From an uncultured Lachnospiraceae bacterium (GTDB taxonomy: Bacteria > Bacillota > Clostridia > Lachnospirales > Lachnospiraceae): 64,000 nucleotides of DNA. This document shows positions 16,496 to 25,633 of this stretch, piece after piece. The notes beneath the pieces were generated by a model. It did no database searches. It worked only from the letters and a program-made list of their open reading frames with translations, and was not told where the DNA came from. Position 1 is the first letter of the stretch, and every line of letters starts with the position of its first letter. The stretch covers positions 30,816 through 94,815 of the forward strand of contig CANQRR010000007.1 of assembly GCA_947626285.1 (NCBI GenBank), given 5' to 3'. Made by a program: the position numbers and the translations under genes.

Positions 16496-19400
16496 CTATT
16501 CGCGTTTCTTCTTCCGCGCCCTCAGGATCAGCAGCAGGATCAGAATGACTGCCGCCGCCGCGAGAAGCCCGATGTACAGGCCGATCGGCGTCTCGTCTCC
16601 GGTCTGCGCCGCAAGGGTGTCCGCGTACGGATCGATCTGTCCGTTTCCGCCGGCCCAGCCGTCGCTGCCGCCATAGGTCGGTATGTTGCTCTCGTCGGAG
16701 AGGATCTGCTGCCAATCTTCATCCGTGGTCGTTCCATAGACGGAATTCAGGAAGATCGTCTGTATCTCTCGCTTCTTCTGCGTAAACACCGCCGTCGAAT
16801 TGACCGCCCTGATGTTGTAGCCGAACTGGCTTTCATTGCGGATGACCCTTCCGTCCTTATCTGTCTCGGCAACGTAGATCGTCGCCTTGTTCGCCGTCCC
16901 CAGGTTCAGCGAAAGCTTCAGCGTCAGCTCACTCTGATTCTGCAGAGTCAGCGGGATCGGCTTCGTGTACAGCTTCGTAAACTGCGCGTCGCGAAACAGT
17001 CCTGCGTAGAAGGTAGCCGTCGTCGGCTGCAGCGACGTCCCGTTGTACACACGCTTCGTCAGGTAGAGCGTCACCTTGGAGGATTTCTCCTGGTTTGTCA
17101 CCGTGACGGTCTTGTCGTCTCCCGGCGAAAGTGTCACAGACGGCTGGTCGTAGCTGACATTGTAGGCAAAGGTATCCGAATTCTCCACCCGCTTCCCGTC
17201 CGCATCGAGCTCGGCAATGTAGTAGGTGGTCTTGGACGGCTTATTCGTCAGGAACGTCAATGTTTTGGACGACGACGACTTGTTCGACAGACTCAGCGTG
17301 GTTTTCCCGCTGCTCTTTGTGAGCGCCGCATCCCTGTAGATCCCGACATAAAACTTTTCATTGACAGCCTTTGCCGCTCCTGCAGCGTTCGTCACGCGCT
17401 TTGCGATCCTCAGCGTGCTCATGTACTTGTATCCCGCCGGACGGCTCGTGTAAATATTCTGTATGACCGCCGTCTTGGTCAGCGCATCCATCTGCACGGC
17501 TCCGCCGCTCTCGTAACGTATGGAATGGCTACTGTCTGATGCAAGCCGTATCCCGTTCGCATCCGTCTCCGCCAGGAAATATTTCCCGTTGCCTGTCAGA
17601 TTGTCGAACGTCACCGAGCTGGCGCGCCCCTTCATCGTGATCGTCTCCACATTGCTGACCTTGATGCTGCAGTTGATATCGTCAAACAGCGCTACGTGAA
17701 CCGTAAGGTTCGCTTTCGACGCCTCCGTACCCTCGTCGCGGGCATAGAGCTGATATCCCCCGCAGTATACCTGCTTCTCCACCTTCAGCTTGTAGGCCGT
17801 GGGCTGCACAGGTCCGTTCTCAATGTAACGCTCGATTATTTTGCCATCCTCTACCTTGAACTCCACATCCTTCGCCGGCGCATAACCGGAAGGAGCATTG
17901 ATCTCGGAGAGAATGTAAGTGCCCTCCGGGAGATCCTTGAACTCTGTATATGTGGCGCCGGACGTAAATGTCTTGACGATCTTTACCGTAGTCGTCTTGT
18001 CTTTGGTCTCCACCTGCTTGATCAGCATGGCTACGCCCGACAGAAGATTTCCGCTCGCATCCTTAGCCCCTACGCGCGCCACCGGAGGCTTCAGCTGATT
18101 GGTGATCGTGGCGGCTACCGAAACAAGCACCGCTTCCGGCAGGGGCGCAGACGTAGCGGATGTCGTCTCACCTGTCTCTCCGGCCGCTCCGGTCGTTTCC
18201 GTCTCAGGAGTATCAGTCTTCGGACAAGCTACCGTAATCATCCCGTTGCTGTTTACGGCGCCATTTACCATCGTGGAAATCGCGTAGTTGAGATCGCCTG
18301 TGCCTTCCGTGATCGCCTTGCCGCCCGCATCACACTCGGAAAGATAAACAGTCAGCGGTGAAGCGGTCGCCTTCAGCTGGATAGACGAAGGAGTCACCGT
18401 AGCCTGCCCGTTCATCGTAAACGCCATCGCTGTCGTCAACAGCGTTGTCTGCAAAGGGCCTGATGAAGCAGTCGACGCCGCGGCCCCGTCATACAGGTTC
18501 GCACAGGCCGCAGTATGCCCCAGATCCCTATACAGCTTCGCGTAAAACAACGCCGAAGAATTTCTGAGCTGTCCCTTGCTGTCCTGAAGCTGCTTCGTCA
18601 GCGTGATCGTCACCGGGTAGTAGAAAGCGGTCGGATAGTTATTTCCATCTTCGCCGTAATCCAGAACCAGTTCGCCTGTCGCAGTAGGCCCGGTTTCCGT
18701 GCTTTCTGCCCCTTCAGCTCCAGCTAGCGTTACTGAAATAACTTTTTCTTCTCCTTCTTCTGTTTCTTGTATTGATCCGTCCTTCTTTTCCCTTACTTTC
18801 AGTGCAGGGAAATCACTCTGCCATTCCTTCTCAGTTTCCTCTCCTGCACTATCTTTTTCCACGCTGTCAATGAGCTTCAGGATATACGTTCCGTTTCCTA
18901 ACTCTTCAAACGTGATAGAATCAGCAGAACTGCCCTCAGCAGCAAATGAGATAGGCTGCGCATCTACAAATTCGTACTCCGGCTCAGACTCATCTGTCGA
19001 CGACGGAGCAGTCCCGCCCCCTTCACTGCTTTCTGTGTCTCCGCCAGTCTCTCCCGGAGTGGAAGAAGTCGAAGTTTCCTCTTTTTTCTTATACAATCCA
19101 AGGTACGGCAATTTGAAGGAAGGACTCTTTGTCGCAGGATTTTCAGATGATACGTCCTCCAACGCCTTCAGCGATGTCCCGTTAAAGAGCACCGCCTTCA
19201 CATCCACTTTTATACTGCCGTTGCCCGTCTCTGCCATCGGGGCAGGCTCATCATCTCCAGACGTTTCCGGCTCCTCGGCATACAGCGGAATCGTGAGTGA
19301 ACTGCTTCCAGCCGCAAAGGACGCGGTCCTGATCCCGCTGACTGCGGACTCGAACACAGTCTCAGATCCGGACTCAGACACAGCCGCGGTCTCAGGCTCC

Positions 19401-21082
19401 GGCAGAGTCTCTCCGGTCTCTTCCACCCTGCTGATCTCCACGGTGCCGTCTTCCGCTACCGTGAAATACGGGCGCGCCGCCATCCGATAATTTCCGGTCA
19501 TTGCCACAGCATTCAGATAGTAGGTTCCGCTGTGATCCAGATTCTCGCCGAGCGAGGCAGGCATCTCTGCCGTAGCGGTCTCATCCGCCACTTTTTCGCC
19601 TTCCGCGCAGACCAAACGGTCTCCATCCGTGATGTTCTCCGCCTCCATGATCGAGACGTAGCCGTCCAGCGGCGCGTTATTATTCGAAGCGTCCACCAGC
19701 TGCACATTCAGCTGCACGCCATCCACGCTCACGATCATCCTGCCGTCTGCAGATACGCCGATGACATTATCCGCGCTCTCCTCCGGATTCTCTTCGCTCT
19801 CTGTACTCTCCTCAGTGCTCTCTGTATTTTCTGTATTTTCTGTGTTTTCTGTGTTTTCTGTGTTTTCTGTGTTTTCTGTGTTTCCTGTCTCTTCTGTATG
19901 CTCCGTGTCTTCGGTGCTCCCCTCAGTCTCGGCACTCTCCGTCTCCTGCTCGCTCTCGGACTCCGTCTCTTCAGCCGGCTCGCGTCCTTTGGCAAACGTG
20001 ATCTGCAGAAGCTCCTCCACAGACTCGTCTACTGTCAGGCTCTTTGCGTATACCGCGCCGGCAAGCTTCGACTTCAGAGAGACTTTTGCACAGGGCGCAA
20101 GAAACGCGCCCTGCAGCCGCTCGCCGCTCAGAGAAAGCTCACCCGTGTAGTCAGTGAATTCACCCTTGTCGTCCAACGCCGCGAAGTTGTACAGAATGTC
20201 GCCGGCCTCCGTGCCTTCGGCATACTCTACGGACTCGCCGGACTGCTTCATCTCATATCCCGAAAAGCTCAGCTTCTGGTCTGCGCTGTCCGCGATCACA
20301 TTGATCACAAAATACTGCTTCGATACATCGATGACCTGATCCTCAAATTCCTCATCCAGCTGGGCTGTGTCCAGTTCGCCCTTCTCATCCGCGTATAGAT
20401 TGAGAACCTTCACATCGGTCGAAGACTTTGCGTTCGCAAGCTCTACGGAGAACTCCTTCAGCTTCTCGACAATGGCTTTTCCGTCCTTATCAACCGCGAT
20501 CTCCTGTCCTTCCAGGAGCTTCTCGCCCGCGTCTATGCTCTCCGCCGCGAACAGATACGGCAGCGCCTGCTCCAGCTTGCTCATCAGGGCGTCTGTGGAA
20601 AACTTCTCTCCGTCATTCTCACGCTCAGAGCGCTCCGTCGCTTCCTGCGTCTGCGCTTCCGTCGGAGCTTCGGTAGGTGCCTCGGTAGGAGCCTCCGTGG
20701 GCGCCTCGGTAGGCGCTTCCGTCGGAGCTTCCGTGGGTGCCTCCGTAGGAGCTTCTGTCGGCGCTTCCGTCGGAGCCTCGGTAGGTGCTTCCGTCGGAGC
20801 TTCTGTGGGCGCCTCGGTAGGCGGCTCCGTAGGAGCTTCTGTCGGCGCTTCCGTGGGCGGCTCCGTAGGAGCTTCTGTCGGCGCTTCCGTCGGAGCCTCG
20901 GTAGGTGCTTCCGTCACCGGCGGCTCGGTCGGAACCTCAGTCGGCGTTTCCGCTGCTGCCGGCGCCGGCGAAGCCACTTCTGTGGGCGGCGTAACCTCCT
21001 CTGCCAAAAGCACTGTTCCGCTCTGCACAAGCATGGCAGACGCCAGAACAATGGCTGTTAATTTTCTGAACCTCTTAATCAT
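16496..21082 (-). CDS. Giant Cna-B-type surface protein with TEAP repeat stalk
   Basis: A 1528-residue cell-surface protein. The start at 21082 (MIKRFRKLTAIVLASAM) is chosen for GGGGAGG upstream and an immediate signal peptide. Next come about 22 Thr-Glu-Ala/Pro-Pro units (DNA about 20655-20918, 12-bp repeats), a domain without clear match, an acidic Asn-Thr-Glu repeat (about 19806-19880), a long central region, one Cna-B/SpaA-like domain (GVAMLIKQV... LPEGTYILSEINAPSGYAPA), and at least four related pilin-like beta domains with the pattern FY-GLFRD ... YIAETDADG. It ends with AAQTGDE, a 21-residue hydrophobic helix and RARKKKRE, an LPXTG-like sorting signal in which Pro is replaced by Ala. 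Isopeptide-stabilised adhesin or pilin-like fibre is the likely class; the ligand is unknown. Confidence 0.85.
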   Translation of the reverse strand: MIKRFRKLTAIVLASAMLVQSGTVLLAEEVTPPTEVASPAPAAAETPTEVPTEPPVTEAPTEAPTEAPTEAPTEPPTEAPTEAPTEPPTEAPTEAPTEAPTEAPTEAPTEAPTEAPTEAPTEAPTEAPTEAPTEAPTEAPTEAQTQEATERSERENDGEKFSTDALMSKLEQALPYLFAAESIDAGEKLLEGQEIAVDKDGKAIVEKLKEFSVELANAKSSTDVKVLNLYADEKGELDTAQLDEEFEDQVIDVSKQYFVINVIADSADQKLSFSGYEMKQSGESVEYAEGTEAGDILYNFAALDDKGEFTDYTGELSLSGERLQGAFLAPCAKVSLKSKLAGAVYAKSLTVDESVEELLQITFAKGREPAEETESESEQETESAETEGSTEDTEHTEETGNTENTENTENTENTENTENTESTEESTESEENPEESADNVIGVSADGRMIVSVDGVQLNVQLVDASNNNAPLDGYVSIMEAENITDGDRLVCAEGEKVADETATAEMPASLGENLDHSGTYYLNAVAMTGNYRMAARPYFTVAEDGTVEISRVEETGETLPEPETAAVSESGSETVFESAVSGIRTASFAAGSSSLTIPLYAEEPETSGDDEPAPMAETGNGSIKVDVKAVLFNGTSLKALEDVSSENPATKSPSFKLPYLGLYKKKEETSTSSTPGETGGDTESSEGGGTAPSSTDESEPEYEFVDAQPISFAAEGSSADSITFEELGNGTYILKLIDSVEKDSAGEETEKEWQSDFPALKVREKKDGSIQETEEGEEKVISVTLAGAEGAESTETGPTATGELVLDYGEDGNNYPTAFYYPVTITLTKQLQDSKGQLRNSSALFYAKLYRDLGHTAACANLYDGAAASTASSGPLQTTLLTTAMAFTMNGQATVTPSSIQLKATASPLTVYLSECDAGGKAITEGTGDLNYAISTMVNGAVNSNGMITVACPKTDTPETETTGAAGETGETTSATSAPLPEAVLVSVAATITNQLKPPVARVGAKDASGNLLSGVAMLIKQVETKDKTTTVKIVKTFTSGATYTEFKDLPEGTYILSEINAPSGYAPAKDVEFKVEDGKIIERYIENGPVQPTAYKLKVEKQVYCGGYQLYARDEGTEASKANLTVHVALFDDINCSIKVSNVETITMKGRASSVTFDNLTGNGKYFLAETDANGIRLASDSSHSIRYESGGAVQMDALTKTAVIQNIYTSRPAGYKYMSTLRIAKRVTNAAGAAKAVNEKFYVGIYRDAALTKSSGKTTLSLSNKSSSSKTLTFLTNKPSKTTYYIAELDADGKRVENSDTFAYNVSYDQPSVTLSPGDDKTVTVTNQEKSSKVTLYLTKRVYNGTSLQPTTATFYAGLFRDAQFTKLYTKPIPLTLQNQSELTLKLSLNLGTANKATIYVAETDKDGRVIRNESQFGYNIRAVNSTAVFTQKKREIQTIFLNSVYGTTTDEDWQQILSDESNIPTYGGSDGWAGGNGQIDPYADTLAAQTGDETPIGLYIGLLAAAAVILILLLILRARKKKRE
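20655..20918 (-). repeat. 12-bp tandem repeat coding Thr-Glu-Ala-Pro
   Basis: About 22 imperfect copies of a 12-bp unit (GGAGCTTCCGTC on the plus strand and variants) encode the Pro-rich stalk. Third-position differences show that the array is not perfectly young, yet copy number is likely to vary between strains. Confidence 0.9.
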
Positions 21083-21179
21083 TACAAATCCTCCCCATCG
21101 AATCCGGGCGACCTGCAGGCCCGCCGCAAATCCCAAATCCCTATGTACATGTAAATGAAAACATAAAAACTCCTTTTAC

Positions 21180-21208
21180 AGTATAGTACAATCTCTTTCT
21201 GACGTAAA
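21180..21208 (-). promoter_or_regulatory. Promoter of the giant surface protein
   Basis: TTTACG (21203-21208), 17 bp, TATACT (21180-21185) on the minus strand, about 100 bp before the start codon. The IS-flanking repeat begins exactly at the last base of this -10. Confidence 0.7.
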
Positions 21209-21288
21209 CAAAAATATTCTTAAAAATTATAAAATTCACAGTTTTTACACAGATTTTATTCTATCATCTTTTGAGTTTGCATCTTGTG

Positions 21289-21317
21289 TTGACAATAATT
21301 TCTGTTTCCATTATACT
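21289..21317 (+). promoter_or_regulatory. Promoter of the ATPase gene (left copy)
   Basis: TTGACA (21289-21294), 17 bp, TATACT (21312-21317) on the plus strand, now driving only the truncated fragment. Confidence 0.8.
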
Positions 21318-21351
21318 GAGATCAAATCCTTTTTCTGTGAGGTGAACTGTC

Positions 21352-21573
21352 ATGAACTCTTTTTTCGCGAGCGATATCAAAAAGCTGAACGCCCTGTACA
21401 ACCGCGTTCAGTTCTCTTTCATTTTTCTCTACGGGCGGTACGGTACCGGAAAGACCGGTCTGGTCCGTGAGCTTTGCCGCGACAGGGCGACTCTGTTCTA
21501 CTCCGCGCAGGAGACGGTCCCGGAGGGGCATCTGGACGCCTTTTACCGCCAGACGGCGCGCACGGGTTTTTGA
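21352..21573 (+). pseudogene. Truncated N-terminal copy of the ATPase
   Basis: The first 70 codons are identical to the ATPase at 23762-25150, including Walker A GRYGTGKT. After the repeat boundary at 21562 the frame enters the insertion element and stops after three foreign residues (TGA at 21571-21573), giving a 73-residue peptide. It keeps its own promoter and ribosome binding site, so a short P-loop peptide may still be made. Confidence 0.9.
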
Positions 21574-21589
21574 CACCCCTATCTCTGGA

Positions 21590-21613
21590 AAGCCTTATCA
21601 GGCTTATTTTTTT
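21590..21613 (+). terminator. Terminator-like hairpin at the left IS end
   Basis: AAGCC TTATCA GGCTT followed by a run of seven T. It would stop readthrough from the truncated ATPase promoter into the transposase gene. Confidence 0.6.
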
Positions 21614-21697
21614 ATGTCAAATTTATTTTTATGTATTGCGTACTATCGTACTTTATGCTATACTCTATTTATAATACATTATGTTCGGGAGGACGTC

Positions 21698-23482
21698 ATG
21701 AGATTGAAATATAACCAAACCGCAAAAGGAAAGTGTTATTACATTATCCGCTCCATCTACCGCGATGGTAAAAATACCAGTGAAATCTACGAAAAGCTCG
21801 GCTACCTTGATGATATTAAAAGGGAGCATAACTGTCCTGACCCTGAAAAATGGATCCGGGAGCATCTCGAACAACTTAATGAGACGGAAAAAGCGGAAAG
21901 GAACTGCAAAGTGCTCGTCCCTTATGACCCCCATGCCCGAATCCCCTTGGGAACCGCACAGTCTTTCAATATCGGCTACCTGTTCCTCCAGCAGGTCTAC
22001 TATGAACTCTGCCTTGACCTTATCTGCAGCCACATCTCGAAAAGGCATGCGTTCCAGTATGACATGAATGCCATCCTTTCCAGGCTCATTTATACGAGGA
22101 TCCTGTTCCCCGGCTCCAAACTCTCTACCTGCAGGTCTTCAAAGGAGTTCCTCGAACAGCCGCCTTTCAAATACCACCAGGTCGAACGGGCACTCTCGGT
22201 AATCGCCGCCGAATTCGATTCCATCCAGTCTGAACTTTATAAGTTCAGCAGCCAGGCAGTCCGCCGCAAGACCGGTGTCCTTTATTATGACTGCACAAAT
22301 TTCTACTTTGAGACGGAACAGGAAGACCCTGTCTCCAACCAGGAGGCAGACGACAACGGCATCGCCGCCAGAAAATATGGCACCAGCAAACAGCACCAGC
22401 CATCCCCGCTTGTCCAGATGGGGCTGTTCATGGACTATTCCGGGATCCCCCTGGCCATCTGCATCAACAGGGGCAATAAAAATGAGCAGCAGACACTGGT
22501 CCCCCTGGAGGAGAAGATCCTGCAGGATTTCGAACTTTCCAGGTTTGTCGTCTGCACGGACGCGGGGCTTGCCAGTGAAGCCAACCGCAGGTTCAACAAC
22601 TTTGGCGAACGCTCCTTTGTCACCACTGTTTCTGTGAAAATGATGGCAAAGGAACTGCAGGACTGGTGCCTGGACCCCGACGGCTGGCAACTGGAGGGGG
22701 ATAAGGATACTTACCGCATAGACCATCTGGAGGATACGGAAGAAGACAGGGAGAAGAACCTGGGCAGGACATTCTATAAGCAGAAATACATAGAAGGCTA
22801 TGACGCGGAACGGGACATTGAATTCAACCAGACCCTCATTGTTACCTATTCCCTCAAATACAGGGATTATTTACGCAGCAAACGGAACGCCCAGATCCAG
22901 AGGGCCCTGAAAGCCATGGAGGAAGGCAGTTCTGCCCTGGAGAAAAAGAATGCGAACGATTACAGGCGTTTTGTGAAACGCAGGGCCACCGATCAAAAGG
23001 GAAAAGAAATCAGGATAAAATATTCCCTTAATGAGAAAGTGATCGCTGAAGAAGAAAAATTTGACGGTTTTTACGCTGTGGAGACAAATCTGGACGATGA
23101 TGTACATGATATCCTCGCAATCAACCATGGAAGATGGGAGATCGAGGAGTCATTCCGGATCATGAAAGACGATTTCCGTTCCCGTCCAGCCTATTTGAGC
23201 AGGAGCGACCGGATAAAGGCCCACTTCATGACCTGTTTTATTTCTCTGCTTGTATACCGGATCCTGGAGAAGAAGCTTGGGGAAAAATTTACCTGTGAGG
23301 AGATCATTGCAGCCTTACGGGGCATGCGGGTTACAAAGGCGAAGGATATCGGCTATACCCCCTCCTACACCCGGACGGCCCTGACGGATGCACTGCATGA
23401 AATGGCGGGCTTTCAAACGGATTATGAGCTCATTCGTGAAAAATCTATGAGGGGAATCCTGAGGAAGTCCAAAAAAAGATGA
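21698..23482 (+). CDS. IS1634-family DDE transposase
   Basis: 594 residues. The start at 21698 has GGGAGG upstream; the frame is open further upstream but only through the ATPase fragment. Likely catalytic residues are D198 (YYDCTNFYFE), D288 (VVCTDAGLASEANRRF) and E483 or E484 in WEIEESFRIMKDDFRSRP, the Y/E-R-K block of the IS4/IS1634 superfamily. The segment SKQHQPSPLVQMGLFMD is typical for the family. The gene is complete with no frameshift, so the element may be active. Confidence 0.93.
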   Translation: MRLKYNQTAKGKCYYIIRSIYRDGKNTSEIYEKLGYLDDIKREHNCPDPEKWIREHLEQLNETEKAERNCKVLVPYDPHARIPLGTAQSFNIGYLFLQQVYYELCLDLICSHISKRHAFQYDMNAILSRLIYTRILFPGSKLSTCRSSKEFLEQPPFKYHQVERALSVIAAEFDSIQSELYKFSSQAVRRKTGVLYYDCTNFYFETEQEDPVSNQEADDNGIAARKYGTSKQHQPSPLVQMGLFMDYSGIPLAICINRGNKNEQQTLVPLEEKILQDFELSRFVVCTDAGLASEANRRFNNFGERSFVTTVSVKMMAKELQDWCLDPDGWQLEGDKDTYRIDHLEDTEEDREKNLGRTFYKQKYIEGYDAERDIEFNQTLIVTYSLKYRDYLRSKRNAQIQRALKAMEEGSSALEKKNANDYRRFVKRRATDQKGKEIRIKYSLNEKVIAEEEKFDGFYAVETNLDDDVHDILAINHGRWEIEESFRIMKDDFRSRPAYLSRSDRIKAHFMTCFISLLVYRILEKKLGEKFTCEEIIAALRGMRVTKAKDIGYTPSYTRTALTDALHEMAGFQTDYELIREKSMRGILRKSKKR

Positions 23483-23522
23483 GACGTACGGGTTTAGTAC
23501 GCTTTTCGTGAAAATCCAATAA

Positions 23523-23564
23523 ATCCCAGAAACCATTGATTTTTCAACGGTTTCTGGGATTTTT
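23523..23564 (+). terminator. Transposase terminator
   Basis: Perfect 12-bp stem ATCCCAGAAACC/GGTTTCTGGGAT with a 14-nt loop, then TTTT, 40 bp after the transposase stop. Confidence 0.9.
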
Positions 23565-23589
23565 GACGTCATAAAGTGTCAAAGATGGG

Positions 23590-23972
23590 AGTATAGTACA
23601 ATCTCTTTCTGACGTAAACAAAAATATTCTTAAAAATTATAAAATTCACAGTTTTTACACAGATTTTATTCTATCATCTTTTGAGTTTGCATCTTGTGTT
23701 GACAATAATTTCTGTTTCCATTATACTGAGATCAAATCCTTTTTCTGTGAGGTGAACTGTCATGAACTCTTTTTTCGCGAGCGATATCAAAAAGCTGAAC
23801 GCCCTGTACAACCGCGTTCAGTTCTCTTTCATTTTTCTCTACGGGCGGTACGGTACCGGAAAGACCGGTCTGGTCCGTGAGCTTTGCCGCGACAGGGCGA
23901 CTCTGTTCTACTCCGCGCAGGAGACGGTCCCGGAGGGGCATCTGGACGCCTTTTACCGCCAGACGGCGCGCA
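23590..23972. repeat. 383-bp direct repeat, right copy
   Basis: Second copy of 21180-21562. It restores the promoter (TTGACA 23699-23704, TATACT 23722-23727), the ribosome binding site and the first 70 codons of the ATPase gene. It also carries a duplicate of the surface-protein promoter that now points into the end of the IS. Confidence 0.88.
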
Positions 23973-25150
23973 GCCTGGATTCCAAAAAGCTGCCGCCTTC
24001 CTTTGCAAGCTGGGAGCAGGCGTTTTCATATATCTCAGACTATTCTTTTTCACGCCGTCTGATCCTCGTGCTCGACGAATTCCAGAATCTCGACCGGAAC
24101 TGCCCGGAGTTCATGGAGGCGTTCGCAGGCGCCGTGCGCCATGACTTCCAGACCGGAAAGGTGTTTTTGATCGTCACCAGCTCGTCGGTCGGATACGCGG
24201 CTGAACTCATGGAAGAGCCGATCCGGGAACCGTTCGACGCGATCACCGCGCGCGCGTTTCTCGATGTGCTCCCATTCTCCGCCTGCCGCCCTGCCTTCGC
24301 CGGACGCAGCGCCAAAGAGCAGCTGCTCCTGTACGGGATCACCGGGGGCTTTCCCTCCTGTCTGCCGCGGCTCCGTCCGGATCTCTCCGCGCAACAGAAT
24401 CTTCTGCGGCTGTTTTTCAGCGCGGACTCTCCGCTCCTCATGTCGCCGCCCGACGCGCTGCACCGGGAGCTGAGGGAAATCTCCACCTACAATTTCCTTC
24501 TGGAGATCATCGCCTTCGGCAGCACCAAGCTGACAGACATCGCGGATAAGGCTTCCATTGGCACCAACAAGTGCGCCAAATATCTGGGCGTGCTGGTCTC
24601 TCTCGGCATCATACGAAAAGAATTCCCCGCTGCCGGGGAATCCCTGAAAAAAGTCCGTTATCAGTTTGCCGACCACATGACGCGCTTCTGGTATCGCTTT
24701 GTCTCACCGAATCTCAGTGAGATCCTCTTCGGGCGCGGACAGCAGGTGTATGAACAGCAGGTGCTTCCCGCGCTCGACGAATATCTGCTCCCCGTCTTTG
24801 AATCGATCTGCGCCGAATATCTGGAGCGCCTCGGCAGCTCCGGCCAGACGCCGTTCGTCTATAAACACACTGGGGCGTGGTGGACCGGCGGCACAAAGCG
24901 CGAACCGTTCTTTCGCATCCCCCTCGTGGCGTCCGACGAAGAACACACCGTGCTCGGCGTCTGCCACTGCGCCACCGAACCTGCGGGCAGGGAACTGCTC
25001 GACCGACTCCTGGGGCCCCTCGAACCGTTCGACGGCAGGAAGCGCTACTGCTGTATCTTCTCTACCTCCGGATTCTCGGAGGAGCTGCGGACCGCCGCGC
25101 GCGAAGCCGGCAACGTCTGGCTCTCCGGCCTCGAAGACATCTGCGGGTAA
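23762..25150 (+). CDS. AAA-type ATPase with DUF234-like C-terminus
   Basis: A 462-residue P-loop ATPase of the archaeal-ATPase/AAA_14 type. Walker A is GRYGTGKT (residues 28-35), Walker B LILVLDEFQNL (about 100-110), and a sensor-like LIVTSSS follows. A winged-helix segment (IADKASIGTNKCAKYLGVLVSLGIIRK) precedes a C-terminal DUF234-like domain, sometimes related to PD-(D/E)XK nuclease folds. The biological role of this family is unclear. The gene is intact only because the long target duplication of the neighbouring IS copied its promoter and 5' end. It converges on rpiB, 38 bp away. Confidence 0.88.
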   Translation: MNSFFASDIKKLNALYNRVQFSFIFLYGRYGTGKTGLVRELCRDRATLFYSAQETVPEGHLDAFYRQTARSLDSKKLPPSFASWEQAFSYISDYSFSRRLILVLDEFQNLDRNCPEFMEAFAGAVRHDFQTGKVFLIVTSSSVGYAAELMEEPIREPFDAITARAFLDVLPFSACRPAFAGRSAKEQLLLYGITGGFPSCLPRLRPDLSAQQNLLRLFFSADSPLLMSPPDALHRELREISTYNFLLEIIAFGSTKLTDIADKASIGTNKCAKYLGVLVSLGIIRKEFPAAGESLKKVRYQFADHMTRFWYRFVSPNLSEILFGRGQQVYEQQVLPALDEYLLPVFESICAEYLERLGSSGQTPFVYKHTGAWWTGGTKREPFFRIPLVASDEEHTVLGVCHCATEPAGRELLDRLLGPLEPFDGRKRYCCIFSTSGFSEELRTAAREAGNVWLSGLEDICG

Positions 25151-25188
25151 ATCCCGCAGCGTGCGCTACGGTCTGAGCAGAACAATGC

Positions 25189-25620
25189 TCACTCTTCGTC
25201 GATCATCTTCACCCTGCGCACGTGGCGCTCCTCATTGGAGAACGGCGTGTTCAGAAACGTGTCGACGATCTTGCATGCAAGTCCCGGGCCCACCACACGC
25301 GCGCCCATCGTCAGAACGTTCGCGTCGTTGTGCAGTCTGGTGGCCTCGGCGCTGAAGCAGTCTCCGCACAGCGCCGCGCGGATCCCCTTGTAGCGGTTCG
25401 CGACCATCGAAACGCCGATCCCGGTGCCGCAGATGATGATACCCTTCTCACAGTTCCCGGACAGGATCTCCTTCACGACCGCGCGCGCGTAGACCGGGTA
25501 ATCCACGGAAGCCGGCGAATAAGTGCCGCAGTCCTTGTACTCGATCCCCTTTCCGTCCAGATATTTCATAACCTCCAGTTTCAGCTCATAGCCGCCCTGG
25601 TCACATCCGATTGCCAGCAT
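25189..25620 (-). CDS. rpiB: Ribose 5-phosphate isomerase B
   Basis: A 143-residue sugar-phosphate isomerase that interconverts ribose 5-phosphate and ribulose 5-phosphate (RpiB/LacA/LacB family). The start at 25620 is supported by AAAGGAGG 6 bp upstream; the open frame extends seven codons into the preceding gene. Motifs: GCDQGGYELK, SVDYPVYA, then GIIICGTGIGVSMVANRYKGIRAALC with the active-site Cys, and a His/Arg-rich end (ERHVRRV). It follows the Sua5-type gene by 13 bp, so both are probably co-transcribed. Confidence 0.95.
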   Translation of the reverse strand: MLAIGCDQGGYELKLEVMKYLDGKGIEYKDCGTYSPASVDYPVYARAVVKEILSGNCEKGIIICGTGIGVSMVANRYKGIRAALCGDCFSAEATRLHNDANVLTMGARVVGPGLACKIVDTFLNTPFSNEERHVRRVKMIDEE

Positions 25621-25633
25621 TTCGTTTCCTCCT

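Larger units (their letters stand above)
21180..21562. repeat. 383-bp direct repeat, left copy (long target duplication)
   Basis: Identical to 23590-23972 as far as I can read, offset 2410 bp. It contains the surface-protein promoter, the divergent ATPase promoter and the first 70 codons of the ATPase gene. It directly abuts the IS1634-type element. IS1634 and IS1549 relatives are known for unusually long and variable target duplications, so this is most simply the target duplication of this insertion. Confidence 0.88.
21563..23589 (+). mobile_element. IS1634-family insertion sequence
   Basis: A 2027-bp element bounded by the two 383-bp repeats. Its ends carry an imperfect inverted repeat: the left end has TTTTTGACACCC and the right end, read inward, has TCTTTGACACTT. 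It holds one transposase gene with its own promoter (TTGCGT 21636-21641, 17 bp, TATACT 21659-21664). A short hairpin with a T run near the left end (21590-21613) and a strong terminator at the right end insulate it from outside transcription. Confidence 0.88.

Noticed and set aside
15479..17539. 686-residue plus-strand open frame
   Set aside because: Shadow of cwlD and the giant surface gene; composition is that of reversed coding DNA.
20655..20918. Possible CRISPR-like array
   Set aside because: Repeats are 12 bp, contiguous and in frame with the protein; there are no spacers.
20367..21158. Plus-strand frame with GASV repeats
   Set aside because: Reverse reading of the TEAP repeat; no signal peptide or ribosome binding site.
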